Below, in pieces: positions 54,567 to 63,903 of a DNA stretch of 64,000 nt. The DNA lies in the NCBI RefSeq assembly GCF_002556545.1, contig NZ_CP022685.1, positions 8,658,001-8,722,000 on the forward strand, given 5' to 3'. The notes below the pieces were generated by a model. That model did not search any database. It had not been told where the DNA came from and saw only the letters and a program-made list of their open reading frames with translations. The position numbers and the translations under genes are program-made. This stretch comes from Streptomyces formicae (lineage in GTDB: Bacteria; Actinomycetota; Actinomycetes; Streptomycetales; Streptomycetaceae). Position 1 is the first letter of the stretch, and every line of letters starts with the position of its first letter.

Positions 54567-55331
54567 TCAGCCTCCGAGCCCCGGAAACAGCATGTGGAAC
54601 GGTTCGGCCGTCGCCGCGATGCCCCGGCTGTACGGCGCGTCGAAGTCCCAGATGAGGAAGAGCAGGAAGGCGAACAGGGCCGAGAAGAGCCCGGCGAGGA
54701 TCAGCTCCCGGCGCGTGCGGCGGATCTGCAGCGCGAAGATCATGCCGATGGTGACGAGGCCCCCGGCGATCAGGCCGAACCAGACGACGCCCGGCATCGT
54801 GGCCCCCGCGCTGTCGGCGCGTGCGCTGCGCGCGTCGTCGGCCGCCGCGACCTGGTCCACCAGCGGCTGGTACGCCTGCGCCTCGAAGTCCGATTTCGGC
54901 TGGTAATCGGTGACATCGTGGCGTACGCGGGTCAGCAACTCGGCGCCGCGGTCCGTGAGTTCACCCTTGGCTGACATTGTGTGCCACTCCGTGGTCACGA
55001 CATAGCTGACATAGGCGTGGACATCGGCGCGAATCCGGTCCCGTACGTCATCGGGATAGACCCGGGCCCGCTCGGAGACCTCGTGCAGCGACTGGGCCTC
55101 CACCCTGACGTGCTCCTGGGCGGCACCGCGCGCCTCCCAGACGCCCGCGATGGCCAGGCCGAGCACGATGGCGTAGACGACGCCGATCATCATGGTCATG
55201 TATTCGATGACGTCCGGAGTCTCCGAAGCGTCGTAGTCCGCGCCGGTTCTGCGGTGCCGCAACTGCGTCACGGTGAGGACGACAGCGCAAGCTGCCGCCA
55301 TCGCGAGGGCGAGAACAAGCCATTCCGACAT
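54567..55331 (-). CDS. DUF4239 (bestrophin-like) membrane protein
   Basis: Predicted 254 residues from ATG 55331, with CCGGAGG upstream. There are four membrane helices, two near each end, flanking a soluble helical middle (about 75-175). The segment MMIGVVYAIVLGLAIAGVWEARGAAQEHVRVEAQSL is diagnostic of DUF4239, which is distantly related to bestrophin-type channels. Physiological role unknown. It lies 16 bp downstream of the proline-rich protein gene on the same strand. Confidence 0.85.
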   Translation of the reverse strand: MSEWLVLALAMAAACAVVLTVTQLRHRRTGADYDASETPDVIEYMTMMIGVVYAIVLGLAIAGVWEARGAAQEHVRVEAQSLHEVSERARVYPDDVRDRIRADVHAYVSYVVTTEWHTMSAKGELTDRGAELLTRVRHDVTDYQPKSDFEAQAYQPLVDQVAAADDARSARADSAGATMPGVVWFGLIAGGLVTIGMIFALQIRRTRRELILAGLFSALFAFLLFLIWDFDAPYSRGIAATAEPFHMLFPGLGG

Positions 55332-55347
55332 GAAGACCTCCGGCGGG

Positions 55348-55938
55348 TCAGCGCGGGCGCAGCGCGGCGACGGCGAGCACCGCGGGTGCCGTGATGAGCA
55401 GGGTGAGCGAGACGAGGGACGGGCCGCTGCGGGGCGGATGCTTGCGCGGCGGGGCGTGGTACGCCGGATAGGTCACGGGCGGCGGGGCCGGGGACGCGGG
55501 GACGTGGGGGCGAACGGACGGCTCGGGCGTGGGAGTTGGCTTCGGCGTGGGCTCGGCCGCCGCGGGAGGGGGCGTCGGTGGCGGAGTCGGTGGCGGCGGG
55601 GTCGGTGGTGGTTGCGGCGCCCGGGGCTTCGGTGCAGGTGGGGGCGGTGGTGGCGGGGGAGTGGCCCGCTGCGGTGGCTTCGACGGTGGTGGGGCGGGCG
55701 CGGGGGGAGGCGGCGGTTTCGGCCGGTGGATGGGGCCCGCCCGGCAGGCGACGCCGTCCCCGGCGACGGCGACCGCGCCGTTCCCGGCCGATGCGCCGCC
55801 CTCGGTGATCGAGGCGTACGCGCACGCGTCGCTCGGTGCCGCGCCCGCGGCCGCCGACGCGCCGAGCATCAGGGCGAGTGCGAGAAGTGCCAATACGCGT
55901 GTGACTAGGGCCGATAAGGCCCGCGGAGATCCGTGCAC
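55348..55938 (-). CDS. proline-rich secreted/membrane protein
   Basis: Predicted 196 residues from GTG 55938; the start is uncertain because no good ribosome site is seen. A hydrophobic signal sequence (LVTRVLALLALALMLGASAAAG) is followed by a short domain with two cysteines (SDACAYASI, GVACRAG), then about 80 residues of almost pure Pro/Ala/Thr repeats, and a C-terminal membrane helix ending LRPR. It may bridge the cell wall. Probably co-transcribed with the DUF4239 gene that follows. No known function. Confidence 0.65.
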   Translation of the reverse strand: MHGSPRALSALVTRVLALLALALMLGASAAAGAAPSDACAYASITEGGASAGNGAVAVAGDGVACRAGPIHRPKPPPPPAPAPPPSKPPQRATPPPPPPPPAPKPRAPQPPPTPPPPTPPPTPPPAAAEPTPKPTPTPEPSVRPHVPASPAPPPVTYPAYHAPPRKHPPRSGPSLVSLTLLITAPAVLAVAALRPR

Positions 55939-56175
55939 GACGCAGATGATGGGGCTCCGCGTGCGCCCGGTGCGCCGGAGTCGCCCCCGATTGACCCGAA
56001 GGGAGGAGACGGGGCGCCCACAGGTTTGACGGCGTGCGCCCCGTGCCGGCCGTCGCGGGGCCGGGTGAAGAATCTTGTGCACCGGTTGAACACGACGGTG
56101 GCTCCCGCGCGTACCTAGGGCCATGTGTGACGCACAACGGCGGCACAACACCCAAGCGGACAGCGGGAGTCAGAG

Positions 56176-57156
56176 ATGCGGCAGATGGTAGGGCGTACCC
56201 CTCGGGCCCGGCGGAGTGCCGCGCTCGCAGTGACAGCCGTGGCTCTCCTCGCGCTGACGACGGCGTGCGGCCAGGACAAGGGCGAGCAGTCGCCCAACGG
56301 GCAGAACGTGGGCAACGGGGCACCCGCCAAGGACAACGGGTACGGCACCGACGACGGCTATGGAGCGGACGCGGGCGACGCGGGCAAGGGCGCCGACGCC
56401 AAGGCGAAGCCCGCGGGGCAACTCGCGGTGTGGGACGGCAAGAAGCTGGGCAAGGTCGTCACGGACAGCGCGGGCTTCACCCTCTACCGCTTCGACAAGG
56501 ACTCCGCGCAGCCCCCCAAGTCGAACTGCGACGCCGCCTGCCTGAAGACCTGGCCCGCCGTGCCCGCCGACGGGGCCGAGGCGGCGCCGGGCGTCGACGA
56601 TTCCCTGCTCGGCGAGGTCACCGCGGCCGACGGCACCAAGCAGCTCACCATCGACGGCTGGCCCATGTACCGCTACGCGCAGGACGCGAAGCCGGGCGAC
56701 GCCAAGGGGCAGGGCATCGGCGGCACTTGGTACGCGGCGGCTCCCGACGGGAAGAAGGCGGCGCCCGCGGCGGCCGGTACGGCGCCCGCCGACACGGCGG
56801 GACTTTCCACCCGCAAGGACCCGAAACTCGGAGAGATCGTCGTCGACAAGAACGGCATGACGGTCTACCGCTTCACCAAGGACTCGGCCTGGCCCATCAA
56901 GTCGAACTGCGTGGGCGCGTGCGCCGCGAAGTGGCCCGCCGTCGCCCCCGTGGACAAGTCCGACACCGACGGGATCAAGAAGAAGGGGTACATGACCTAC
57001 AACCGGCCGGACGGCGGCAAACAGCAGACGATCAACTGCTGGCCGCTGTACACCTTCTCCGGTGACAAGAAGCCGGGCGACACGAATGGTCAAGGCGTGG
57101 GCGGAACTTGGTACGCCGCGAGCCCCGAGGGCAAGCCGGTCGGCGCGCCCCGATAG
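56176..57156 (+). CDS. SCO0930-type lipoprotein with four COG4315 repeats
   Basis: Predicted 326 residues from ATG 56176. The signal peptide ends in lipobox TTAC (about residue 31), followed by a Gly/Asp/Asn-rich linker. Two long units each contain a pair of secreted repeats with the Yx(F/W/Y)xxD signature (TLYRFDKD, MYRYAQD, TVYRFTKD, LYTFSGD) and paired cysteines (SNCDAACLKTWP, SNCVGACAAKWP). The family is widespread in actinobacterial envelopes; the role is unknown, with a possible redox or haem link for relatives. Upstream of a DUF574 gene and an RmdA-like gene, as around SCO0928-SCO0930. Confidence 0.85.
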   Translation: MRQMVGRTPRARRSAALAVTAVALLALTTACGQDKGEQSPNGQNVGNGAPAKDNGYGTDDGYGADAGDAGKGADAKAKPAGQLAVWDGKKLGKVVTDSAGFTLYRFDKDSAQPPKSNCDAACLKTWPAVPADGAEAAPGVDDSLLGEVTAADGTKQLTIDGWPMYRYAQDAKPGDAKGQGIGGTWYAAAPDGKKAAPAAAGTAPADTAGLSTRKDPKLGEIVVDKNGMTVYRFTKDSAWPIKSNCVGACAAKWPAVAPVDKSDTDGIKKKGYMTYNRPDGGKQQTINCWPLYTFSGDKKPGDTNGQGVGGTWYAASPEGKPVGAPR

Positions 57157-57379
57157 GCGCGACGTCCGTCGCTCCGCTCCTGACCGACCGACCCGTCTTT
57201 TCCCTTATCACAGGGAAGGGGCGGGCCGGTTATCGGTGTGGGATAAGGCACTTGCCAAAGGCAGTGACCGAGAACGGACGGCCAATTTCCGTTTTGACTC
57301 GCTCCCTTGGCGGACGATCAGTAGCCTCACCCTCGAACACCGGATCGTCTGTGCCACCCCCCTACGCCTTGGAGTCTTG

Positions 57380-58192
57380 ATGGAGCGTCCCGCCTGGGCC
57401 CCGTTGAGCATCGACATCTCGATGCCCAGCGTCTCCCGCATCTACGACTACTACCTGGGCGGCTCGCACAACTTCGAGGTGGACCGGGAGGCGGCCCGCA
57501 AGGCGATGGAGTTCATGCCGGGACTCCCCAAGATCATGCAGGCGAACCGGGCCTTCATGCGCCGCGCGGTGCGCCACGCGGTGGGCGAGGGGATCACCCA
57601 GTTCCTCGACATCGGCTCCGGCATCCCGACGTTCGGCAACGTCCACGAGGTGGCGCGGCAGGCGAGCGAGGACGCCCGCGTCGTCTACGTGGATCACGAT
57701 CCGGTCGCCGTCGCACACAGCAAAGCCGTCCTCGAGGGCGACGAGCGGTGCGCCGTCCTCGCCGGGGACCTGCGCAAGCCCCGGGACATTCTGGGCAGTT
57801 CGGAAGTCGGTTCGGTCCTCGACCTGGAGCGCCCGGTGGCCCTTCTCCTCGTCGCCGTTCTGCACTTCGTCGAGGACGCGTACGATCCATACGCGGCGGT
57901 CGCCGAACTGCGGGACACACTCGCGCCCGGCAGCCTGATCGTCGTCACCCACGCCTCGTACGAAGGGATCCCCGTCCCCGCCGAGCAAGCAGGCCACACC
58001 GTCGGTGTATACAAGGACATCCGCAATCCACTGATCATGCGCTCGCGCGACGAGATCGCGCGGTTCTTCGAGGGATACGACATGGTGGAACCCGGCCTGG
58101 TGCCGATGCCGCACTGGCGGCCCGACACCGCGCCCGAGGAGGAGGACCCCTACTCCTTCTCGGGATTCGCGGGCGTGGGACGGAAGCGTTGA
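57380..58192 (+). CDS. DUF574-family SAM-dependent methyltransferase
   Basis: Predicted 270 residues from ATG 57380, with TTGGAG upstream. The start IDISMPSVSRIYDYYLGGSHNFEVDREAA and the glycine-rich loop FLDIGSGIPTFGNVHEVA are hallmarks of the actinobacterial DUF574 (SAM methyltransferase) family, which is strongly expanded in Streptomyces. VVYVDHDPVAVAHS is the acidic loop that binds the ribose of SAM. The substrate is unknown for the whole family. The RmdA-like gene overlaps its stop (TTGA), so the two are coupled. Confidence 0.9.
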   Translation: MERPAWAPLSIDISMPSVSRIYDYYLGGSHNFEVDREAARKAMEFMPGLPKIMQANRAFMRRAVRHAVGEGITQFLDIGSGIPTFGNVHEVARQASEDARVVYVDHDPVAVAHSKAVLEGDERCAVLAGDLRKPRDILGSSEVGSVLDLERPVALLLVAVLHFVEDAYDPYAAVAELRDTLAPGSLIVVTHASYEGIPVPAEQAGHTVGVYKDIRNPLIMRSRDEIARFFEGYDMVEPGLVPMPHWRPDTAPEEEDPYSFSGFAGVGRKR

Positions 58193-60324
58193 GCGGCGAG
58201 CCGGACGGACCTGAGGGAAGAATCCGCAGGTTCGCCACCATCTGGAGCCGTGCGATCTTCCCCGTGACGGCCACCTCGCTGACCCGTCCGGAGTTCGAGC
58301 AGCAACTGGTGCCGCTCGCCCGCAGGTTGCGCGACGCGCTCCAGGAGCGGGTCTTCGACGCGGCCGAGGGCCAGGCCGTCGGCGCCGCGCTCATCGGCAC
58401 GCACTGCACCGACCCCGAGGCGCTCAGCCGCACGCTCGACTGCGTCGACGCCTATCTGGTCCTGTACTGCGGCGCCGACGGACCGCAGGAGGAGCTGCGG
58501 GCCCGCTCCGCGCGCATCCAGCACTCTGTCGCGGCGGGCTTCGCCCAGGCGCTGCGCGAGCGGACGCTGGCCGAGCAGGAGGCGATCTCCCGGGCGGCCC
58601 TGAGCGCGCGCAGCGCCGTCGCCGAGGCCCTGCACGCGAGCGAGGCACGCTTCCGCGCGGTCTTCCACGGCGCCGCCATCGGCATCGGCATCGCCGACCT
58701 CGACGGCACGGTCCTCGAGGTCAACGACGCCCTCGTCCGGATGTTCGGCGGCCTCGAACACCACCTGCGCGGGCGCAACGTGGGGGAGTGGACGCACCCC
58801 GACGACTCGCCCCACGTCTGGCGCCTCTACCAGGAGCTGGTGCGCGGCGACCGCGAGCACTACCGCGTGGAGAAGGCGTTCTACCGCCCCGACGGCACGG
58901 TCCTGTGGACCAACCTCACCGTCTCCCTGCTGCGCGACGCCGACGGGGTGCCGCAGTACCAGCTGGCGCTGATGGAGGACACCACCGAGCGCAGGCTGCT
59001 CAACCTCCGGCTGCGCTACGAGGCGACGCACGACGCGCTCACCGGACTGCCCAACCGCACGCTGTTCTTCGAACGCCTGGAGAAGGCCCTCGCGGTCGGC
59101 GGCAACACCCGGTTCGGGCTCTGCTACCTCGACCTCGACGGCTTCAAGACGGTCAACGACAGCCTCGGGCACGCGGCGGGTGACCGGCTCCTGGTCGAGG
59201 TCGCCGACCGGCTCCAGTCCTGTGCCACCGCGCCCGGCGAGATGGTCGCACGGCTCGGCGGCGACGAGTTCGTGGCGCTCACCACGGGACCCGACACCGA
59301 GACCGAGGTGGACGAGCTCGCCGGACGCATCATGAACGCGCTCGCCGCCCCGATCCGCGTCGAAGGGCGTGAGCTCACCGTGCGCGGCAGCATCGGCATA
59401 GTGGAGGGCCCGGCGGGGGTGCGCGGCGCCGCGGAGGTGCTGCGCAGCGCCGACATCACGATGTACCGCGCCAAGTCCGCGGGCGGCAACCGCTACGAGC
59501 TCGCCGACCCCGAGGCCGACGCCCGCGCCATCACCCGGCACGGCCTGACCACCGCGCTGCCCGCCGCCCTGGAACGCGGCGAGTTCTTCATCGAGTACCA
59601 GCCGCTCGTACACCTCGGCGACGGCAGCGTGCGCGGCGCAGAGGCGCTGGTGCGCTGGCTGCACCCGCAGCACGGCGTCATCGGCCCCGACCGGTTCATC
59701 CCGCTCGCCGAGCACACCGGTCTGATCGTGCCGCTCGGCCGCTGGGTCCTCGAGGAGTCCGTACGCCAGGCACGGCGGTGGGAGGCACGGCACAGCGACG
59801 CGGGCCCGCTGCGCGTCAACGTCAACCTCTCGCCGATGCAGCTCACCCATCCCGGCCTGGTGTCGGACACGGTCGACATCCTGGAGCGCGAGGGCCTCGA
59901 ACCGGGCGCGCTGTGCCTGGAGGTCACCGAGTCGGCGCTGATAGGAGCCGACGACGACCTGCTGAAGCCGCTGCGCAGGCTCGCCGAGATGGGCGTGGAC
60001 ATCGCGCTCGACGACTTCGGCACGGGCTACTCCAACCTCGCCAACCTGCGCAGGCTGCCGGTGAGCGTGCTCAAGCTCGACCGCTCGTTCACCCAGGGCA
60101 TGCAGCACTTCCCCGCCGACCCCGTCGACCTGAAGATCGTCGAGGGCATCGTCTCGCTCGCCCACAGCCTGGACCTCGCGGTCACGGTCGAGGGCGTCGA
60201 GACGGGCGCGCAGGCCGACCAGTTGCGGGAGCTGGGCTGCGACACCGCCCAGGGCTGGTACTACGCGCGCCCGGGCCCGCCGGACCGGCTGCACGAGCTG
60301 GCGCTCGCGGACGCGACGGGCTGA
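58189..60324 (+). CDS. rmdA: PAS-GGDEF-EAL cyclic-di-GMP protein, RmdA-like
   Basis: Predicted 711 residues, taken from TTG 58189 overlapping the previous stop; GTG 58264 is a shorter alternative. A helical N-terminal domain (1-145) precedes a PAS domain (about 150-270), GGDEF (about 275-435, with intact RLGGDEF near 354) and EAL (about 455-700, EALVRW near 484 and DDFGTGYSNL). Both catalytic motifs are intact, so either synthesis or breakdown is possible; RmdA of S. coelicolor is a c-di-GMP phosphodiesterase that affects aerial growth. The assignment rests on architecture and on the SCO0930-like neighbour. Confidence 0.88.
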   Translation: MSGEPDGPEGRIRRFATIWSRAIFPVTATSLTRPEFEQQLVPLARRLRDALQERVFDAAEGQAVGAALIGTHCTDPEALSRTLDCVDAYLVLYCGADGPQEELRARSARIQHSVAAGFAQALRERTLAEQEAISRAALSARSAVAEALHASEARFRAVFHGAAIGIGIADLDGTVLEVNDALVRMFGGLEHHLRGRNVGEWTHPDDSPHVWRLYQELVRGDREHYRVEKAFYRPDGTVLWTNLTVSLLRDADGVPQYQLALMEDTTERRLLNLRLRYEATHDALTGLPNRTLFFERLEKALAVGGNTRFGLCYLDLDGFKTVNDSLGHAAGDRLLVEVADRLQSCATAPGEMVARLGGDEFVALTTGPDTETEVDELAGRIMNALAAPIRVEGRELTVRGSIGIVEGPAGVRGAAEVLRSADITMYRAKSAGGNRYELADPEADARAITRHGLTTALPAALERGEFFIEYQPLVHLGDGSVRGAEALVRWLHPQHGVIGPDRFIPLAEHTGLIVPLGRWVLEESVRQARRWEARHSDAGPLRVNVNLSPMQLTHPGLVSDTVDILEREGLEPGALCLEVTESALIGADDDLLKPLRRLAEMGVDIALDDFGTGYSNLANLRRLPVSVLKLDRSFTQGMQHFPADPVDLKIVEGIVSLAHSLDLAVTVEGVETGAQADQLRELGCDTAQGWYYARPGPPDRLHELALADATG

Positions 60325-60330
60325 GCCGCC

Positions 60331-61092
60331 GTGATCCGCTGGGCGTACGCCTTCATCGACCGACCGCGTGACCGCTTCCCCGAGGCGTACGCCTTCTGGG
60401 CGGCGGTCACCGGCTCGCGCCTCTCCGCGTTCCGGGGCCCGGACGGCGAGTTCGTCACGCTGCTCCCGGACGGCGGGGGCGACGCCTTCCTGAAGGCGCA
60501 GGCCGTGGGCGGGCCCGGCGGCGCGCACCTGGACCTCGTGGTGGACGACCTCGCCGCCGTCACGTCCCAGGCCCGCGCGCTCGGCGCGGCCCGGGTCTTC
60601 GCGGAGGACGACCTCGAAGTGCTCAGGTCACCCGGCGGACAGCTGTTCTGCCTGGTGCCCTGGAACGGGGAGGAGTCCCGCCCCGCTCCCGTCACCGGAC
60701 CCGACGGCGCCACCGCCCGCCTGGACCAGGTCTGTCTCGACCTCGCCCCCGACGCGTTCGACACGGAAGTCGCCTTCTGGACGGCACTCACCGGCTGGAC
60801 CTCCGTCGCGAGCAGACTCCCCGAGTTCCACGCCCTGCGACCACCGACGACCCTGCCGATCCGCATCCTGCTGCAACGCCTGGCCACCCCGGGCGAGCCG
60901 GGCGGCGCCCACCTCGACCTGGCCTGCTCCGACACGGACGCGGTGCGGACCTGGCACGAGAGCCACGGCGCGGAGTTCGTCGCGCGCGGCGCGGCCTGGC
61001 TGGTGATGCGGGACCCGGCGGGCGGGACGTACTGCCTGACCGAGCGGGAGCCCGTGACGGGGAAGCTGCCGTCACGGGGGACTGCTGGCTGA
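60331..61092 (+). CDS. double VOC (glyoxalase-like) domain protein
   Basis: Predicted 253 residues from GTG 60331, 6 bases after the RmdA-like gene. Two VOC domains in tandem (about 1-115 and 125-240), each with the ...AFW.A.TG... start and GGAHLDL strand followed by a Glu/Arg-bearing strand. The pattern resembles Glyoxalase_6 proteins that bind small metabolites or serve as drug-binding proteins; classical glyoxalase I activity is unlikely to be assignable. Its 3' end overlaps the convergent DUF6185-like gene by 21 bp. Confidence 0.82.
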   Translation: MIRWAYAFIDRPRDRFPEAYAFWAAVTGSRLSAFRGPDGEFVTLLPDGGGDAFLKAQAVGGPGGAHLDLVVDDLAAVTSQARALGAARVFAEDDLEVLRSPGGQLFCLVPWNGEESRPAPVTGPDGATARLDQVCLDLAPDAFDTEVAFWTALTGWTSVASRLPEFHALRPPTTLPIRILLQRLATPGEPGGAHLDLACSDTDAVRTWHESHGAEFVARGAAWLVMRDPAGGTYCLTEREPVTGKLPSRGTAG

Positions 61093-63903
61093 CGGCGAGG
61101 GCGTCTGGGAGGGGCTCGGCGTCTGGACGGGAGCCGTGACGTCGTTGGCCCAGGCGGTCGCGAGCACGGTCACCGCCGCGGCGAGCGCCGCCACCAGGAC
61201 GGCGCTGACCGGAGTGGCGAGCGAGGACAGCCGCCGGAAGTTGCGGATGTGCCCCCAGAGCAGATCCGCCCTGCGCACCAGCCGGATCTCCCAGTACAGG
61301 CCGAGGCCGAGGGCCATGACCGTGCTCTGGGCGAGCAGCAGGAACACCGACAGGGTGGTGGACTCGTCGGGCATCTGGAGCTTGGGCACCAGCAGCAGAA
61401 CCTGCACCGTCGACATGACGATCCACATCCAGCCCGCCTTCGCCACGGGGCTGCTGCCGCGCAGCCAGGGATAGAGGTAGCCGTAGGTGAAGCCGTGGGC
61501 CAGCCAGACGCAGGTCGGCCCGCCCGCGACGGTGACCGCTTCGGGGATGCCGCTGTAGCCGTGCGCCTGCGACGCGGTCCACACGCTCCAGGGCAGTGTG
61601 AGCAGTGCGGTGGCGGCGGTGGCCGTCCCGCCGTTGGTCCAGGCGGAACGGCCCGCCGAACTACCGAGCGCGGCGGCCCGCAACCGCGTCGTCTCCCGCG
61701 CGGCGTCCGCCGCCGTCGGTTCCTTGAGGCTCTGCCACGTGGCGTCCCACGTGTCCGCGGGCAACGAGGTGTCGGCGAGCGTCGCCCGCGAGGAGGTCAG
61801 GAAGCGGTGGCGGCCCTCCGCGAAGAGGAGGGCGCGCGCGAGGTCGGCGACCAGGCGGGCGTGGGTGGCGCCGGTGCGCGCGTGCAGCCGTGCGGCCTGC
61901 GCGGCATGCCCGCGCGGCAGCAGCAGGAGCCCGCCGCCCCAGGCCGCGGTCAGCGCGGCTCCGGTCGTCCAGTACGGCAGCCAGCTGTCCGGGGCACCGA
62001 TCACGGTGCTGCTCGCGGCGAGCACGAGCAGCAGGACGCAGCTCGCACGGGCGCTGGGGTGCCAATGGCGCGGGGTGCGGCCCCGGTCGCGCAGGTGGAG
62101 CAGGAGGAGGGCGACGACGACCAGCCAGATGAGTTGGAGGGTGGGGGCCATGACGCGGATGCCGATCAGCAGCGCCTCTCCCGGACTCTGCCCCATCAGT
62201 TGGAGGAACAGGTCCGAGGTGGGTGGCGGTTCGACGTAGACGGATTCGCTGAGCGGTGTCCACCAGGGGAGCAGCGCGCAGACGAGCAGGAGCCCGAGGG
62301 CGGCACCGCGCCACCGGGTGGCGGGTACGGGCGCGGCGAGTTCTCGTGCGAGCAGGAGCAGCACCGCGACCCACGGGGCGAGCAGCAGGAAGACCGCGGG
62401 CCAGCTCGCCACCAGGGCGGGCCGGGTGAACGCCAGGTCGAACCCCGGCGTCGCCCGCCACAGGTCTCGGGGCACGACCTGCAGGACGACGACCGACGCC
62501 ACCCCGGCCCAGACCGCGGCGGCGAGCGGCACGGCCCAGTGACGTACCTCCGGCCACCAGGGCTGGAGCCGCAGGAGGCCGAACGTGGCCGCCGCGGCGA
62601 CCGAGGCAGCCGCCAGGCACCGCAGGGTGGGCGCCTGCCAGTCGGGGCCGCCCATGACGCGGAAGAGCAGGACGAGCACGGGTGCGGGTGCGGCGACGGC
62701 AAGGGCGGGCCCGGCGGGCGGGGGGAGCGAGGTGCGAAGGCGGTGGCCGACGGCGGCGGCGACCACCGGGAGCGCGAAGAGCAGGGTGCCGAGCAGCACG
62801 GCCTGCGTGTGCGTCTCGATGGGCAGCGGCTTCTTCTCCATCGACGCGCTGTCGACGAGGACGGAGCCCCACATCCAGCCGAGCACGCTCCACTTCGGCT
62901 CGTAGAGGTCCCACACCAGGGCTCCGACGGCCGCGATCACGAGGAGACAGGTGCTCAGGACGACGGCGCGTGGGTGCCGCTCCGTGCCGGACGGGTGGGT
63001 CGGCCCGCGCCGGAACGCGGCGAGGGCGGCCGACGCGGTGAGGAACAGGGCGAGGAGCGAGACGAGGGCCTGGTGCCGCGAGGCGATCGTGGGCACCGCT
63101 TCCTCGACGGCCCGCGCGTCCGCCGCCGGCGGCTCCGAGTCGATGATCTGGGCGGCCACGTTGGCGGCGCCACGCCGTTCGGTCAGGCGGAGACGGACCG
63201 AGCGCGCGGTCTGCACGGCGGGGCGCTCAGTCGTCCGCAGCCCCCACTCGCGCGGCACGTCGATCCGCCAGGTCCAGCGCCCCGGCAGCCGGGGCACCAG
63301 GCCTTCGTCGCCGTCCGACACCGGTTCGGCGAGGGGAAAGTCGATCTGCGAGGCCCCTGTCGTGACGGTGCGCTCCGCGGTGACGGTGATCCGGCCGCCG
63401 TCGGCGGGCTGGCTCACCGTGCACCATTCGGGCAGTCCCGCCAGGTTGTCGTCCGACGCGTCGGCGGCGTCCAGGATCCCGGCCGCGCGGCCGGAGACGA
63501 ACCCGCCCGGCACGACGTAGAGGACCTCGTTGATCAGGTTCGGATCGGTCCTGAGGGTTTCGACGAGCGGGTCGTCGGCGCGCAGGCGCAGCCGGTAGCG
63601 GGTCGTGACGCGCCAGTCCTCGCCCGTGCCGTCCCGGTGGACGAGGACGGTGATGTCCCCCGAGGTGTCCGGGCCGGGGAGGCGCTGCGCCACTTCCTGC
63701 GGCCCGCGCGGAAAGCCGGGGTCAGGAACCTCGGGCGGCGGCGCGTACTGGAGCATGTCCTCCTGCTCCACGAGGACTTGCCGTCGCGCCGCGTCCGCCC
63801 ACGAGCCCGACGCCCACACCGCGCACCCCACGACGACCGTGCACAGCAGCGCCACCGAGACGGCCCGCGCCACCGTCCTCGCCGCGTCTCGCACCTTCGG
63901 CAT
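61072..63903 (-). CDS. large DUF6185-like integral membrane protein
   Basis: Predicted 943 residues from ATG 63903, with GGGAGGGGG upstream. One N-terminal helix is followed by an extracytoplasmic beta-rich domain (about 45-270: YRLRLRADDPLVETLRTDPNL...), then some 15 membrane helices with a cytoplasmic loop (about 690-760) and a Ser/Pro-rich C-terminal tail. I recognise it as a Streptomyces-specific membrane family (DUF6185 type) without known function. The long exported domain before a multi-helix body suggests a receptor or transporter role; this is inference only. Confidence 0.7.
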   Translation of the reverse strand: MPKVRDAARTVARAVSVALLCTVVVGCAVWASGSWADAARRQVLVEQEDMLQYAPPPEVPDPGFPRGPQEVAQRLPGPDTSGDITVLVHRDGTGEDWRVTTRYRLRLRADDPLVETLRTDPNLINEVLYVVPGGFVSGRAAGILDAADASDDNLAGLPEWCTVSQPADGGRITVTAERTVTTGASQIDFPLAEPVSDGDEGLVPRLPGRWTWRIDVPREWGLRTTERPAVQTARSVRLRLTERRGAANVAAQIIDSEPPAADARAVEEAVPTIASRHQALVSLLALFLTASAALAAFRRGPTHPSGTERHPRAVVLSTCLLVIAAVGALVWDLYEPKWSVLGWMWGSVLVDSASMEKKPLPIETHTQAVLLGTLLFALPVVAAAVGHRLRTSLPPPAGPALAVAAPAPVLVLLFRVMGGPDWQAPTLRCLAAASVAAAATFGLLRLQPWWPEVRHWAVPLAAAVWAGVASVVVLQVVPRDLWRATPGFDLAFTRPALVASWPAVFLLLAPWVAVLLLLARELAAPVPATRWRGAALGLLLVCALLPWWTPLSESVYVEPPPTSDLFLQLMGQSPGEALLIGIRVMAPTLQLIWLVVVALLLLHLRDRGRTPRHWHPSARASCVLLLVLAASSTVIGAPDSWLPYWTTGAALTAAWGGGLLLLPRGHAAQAARLHARTGATHARLVADLARALLFAEGRHRFLTSSRATLADTSLPADTWDATWQSLKEPTAADAARETTRLRAAALGSSAGRSAWTNGGTATAATALLTLPWSVWTASQAHGYSGIPEAVTVAGGPTCVWLAHGFTYGYLYPWLRGSSPVAKAGWMWIVMSTVQVLLLVPKLQMPDESTTLSVFLLLAQSTVMALGLGLYWEIRLVRRADLLWGHIRNFRRLSSLATPVSAVLVAALAAAVTVLATAWANDVTAPVQTPSPSQTPSPSASSPP

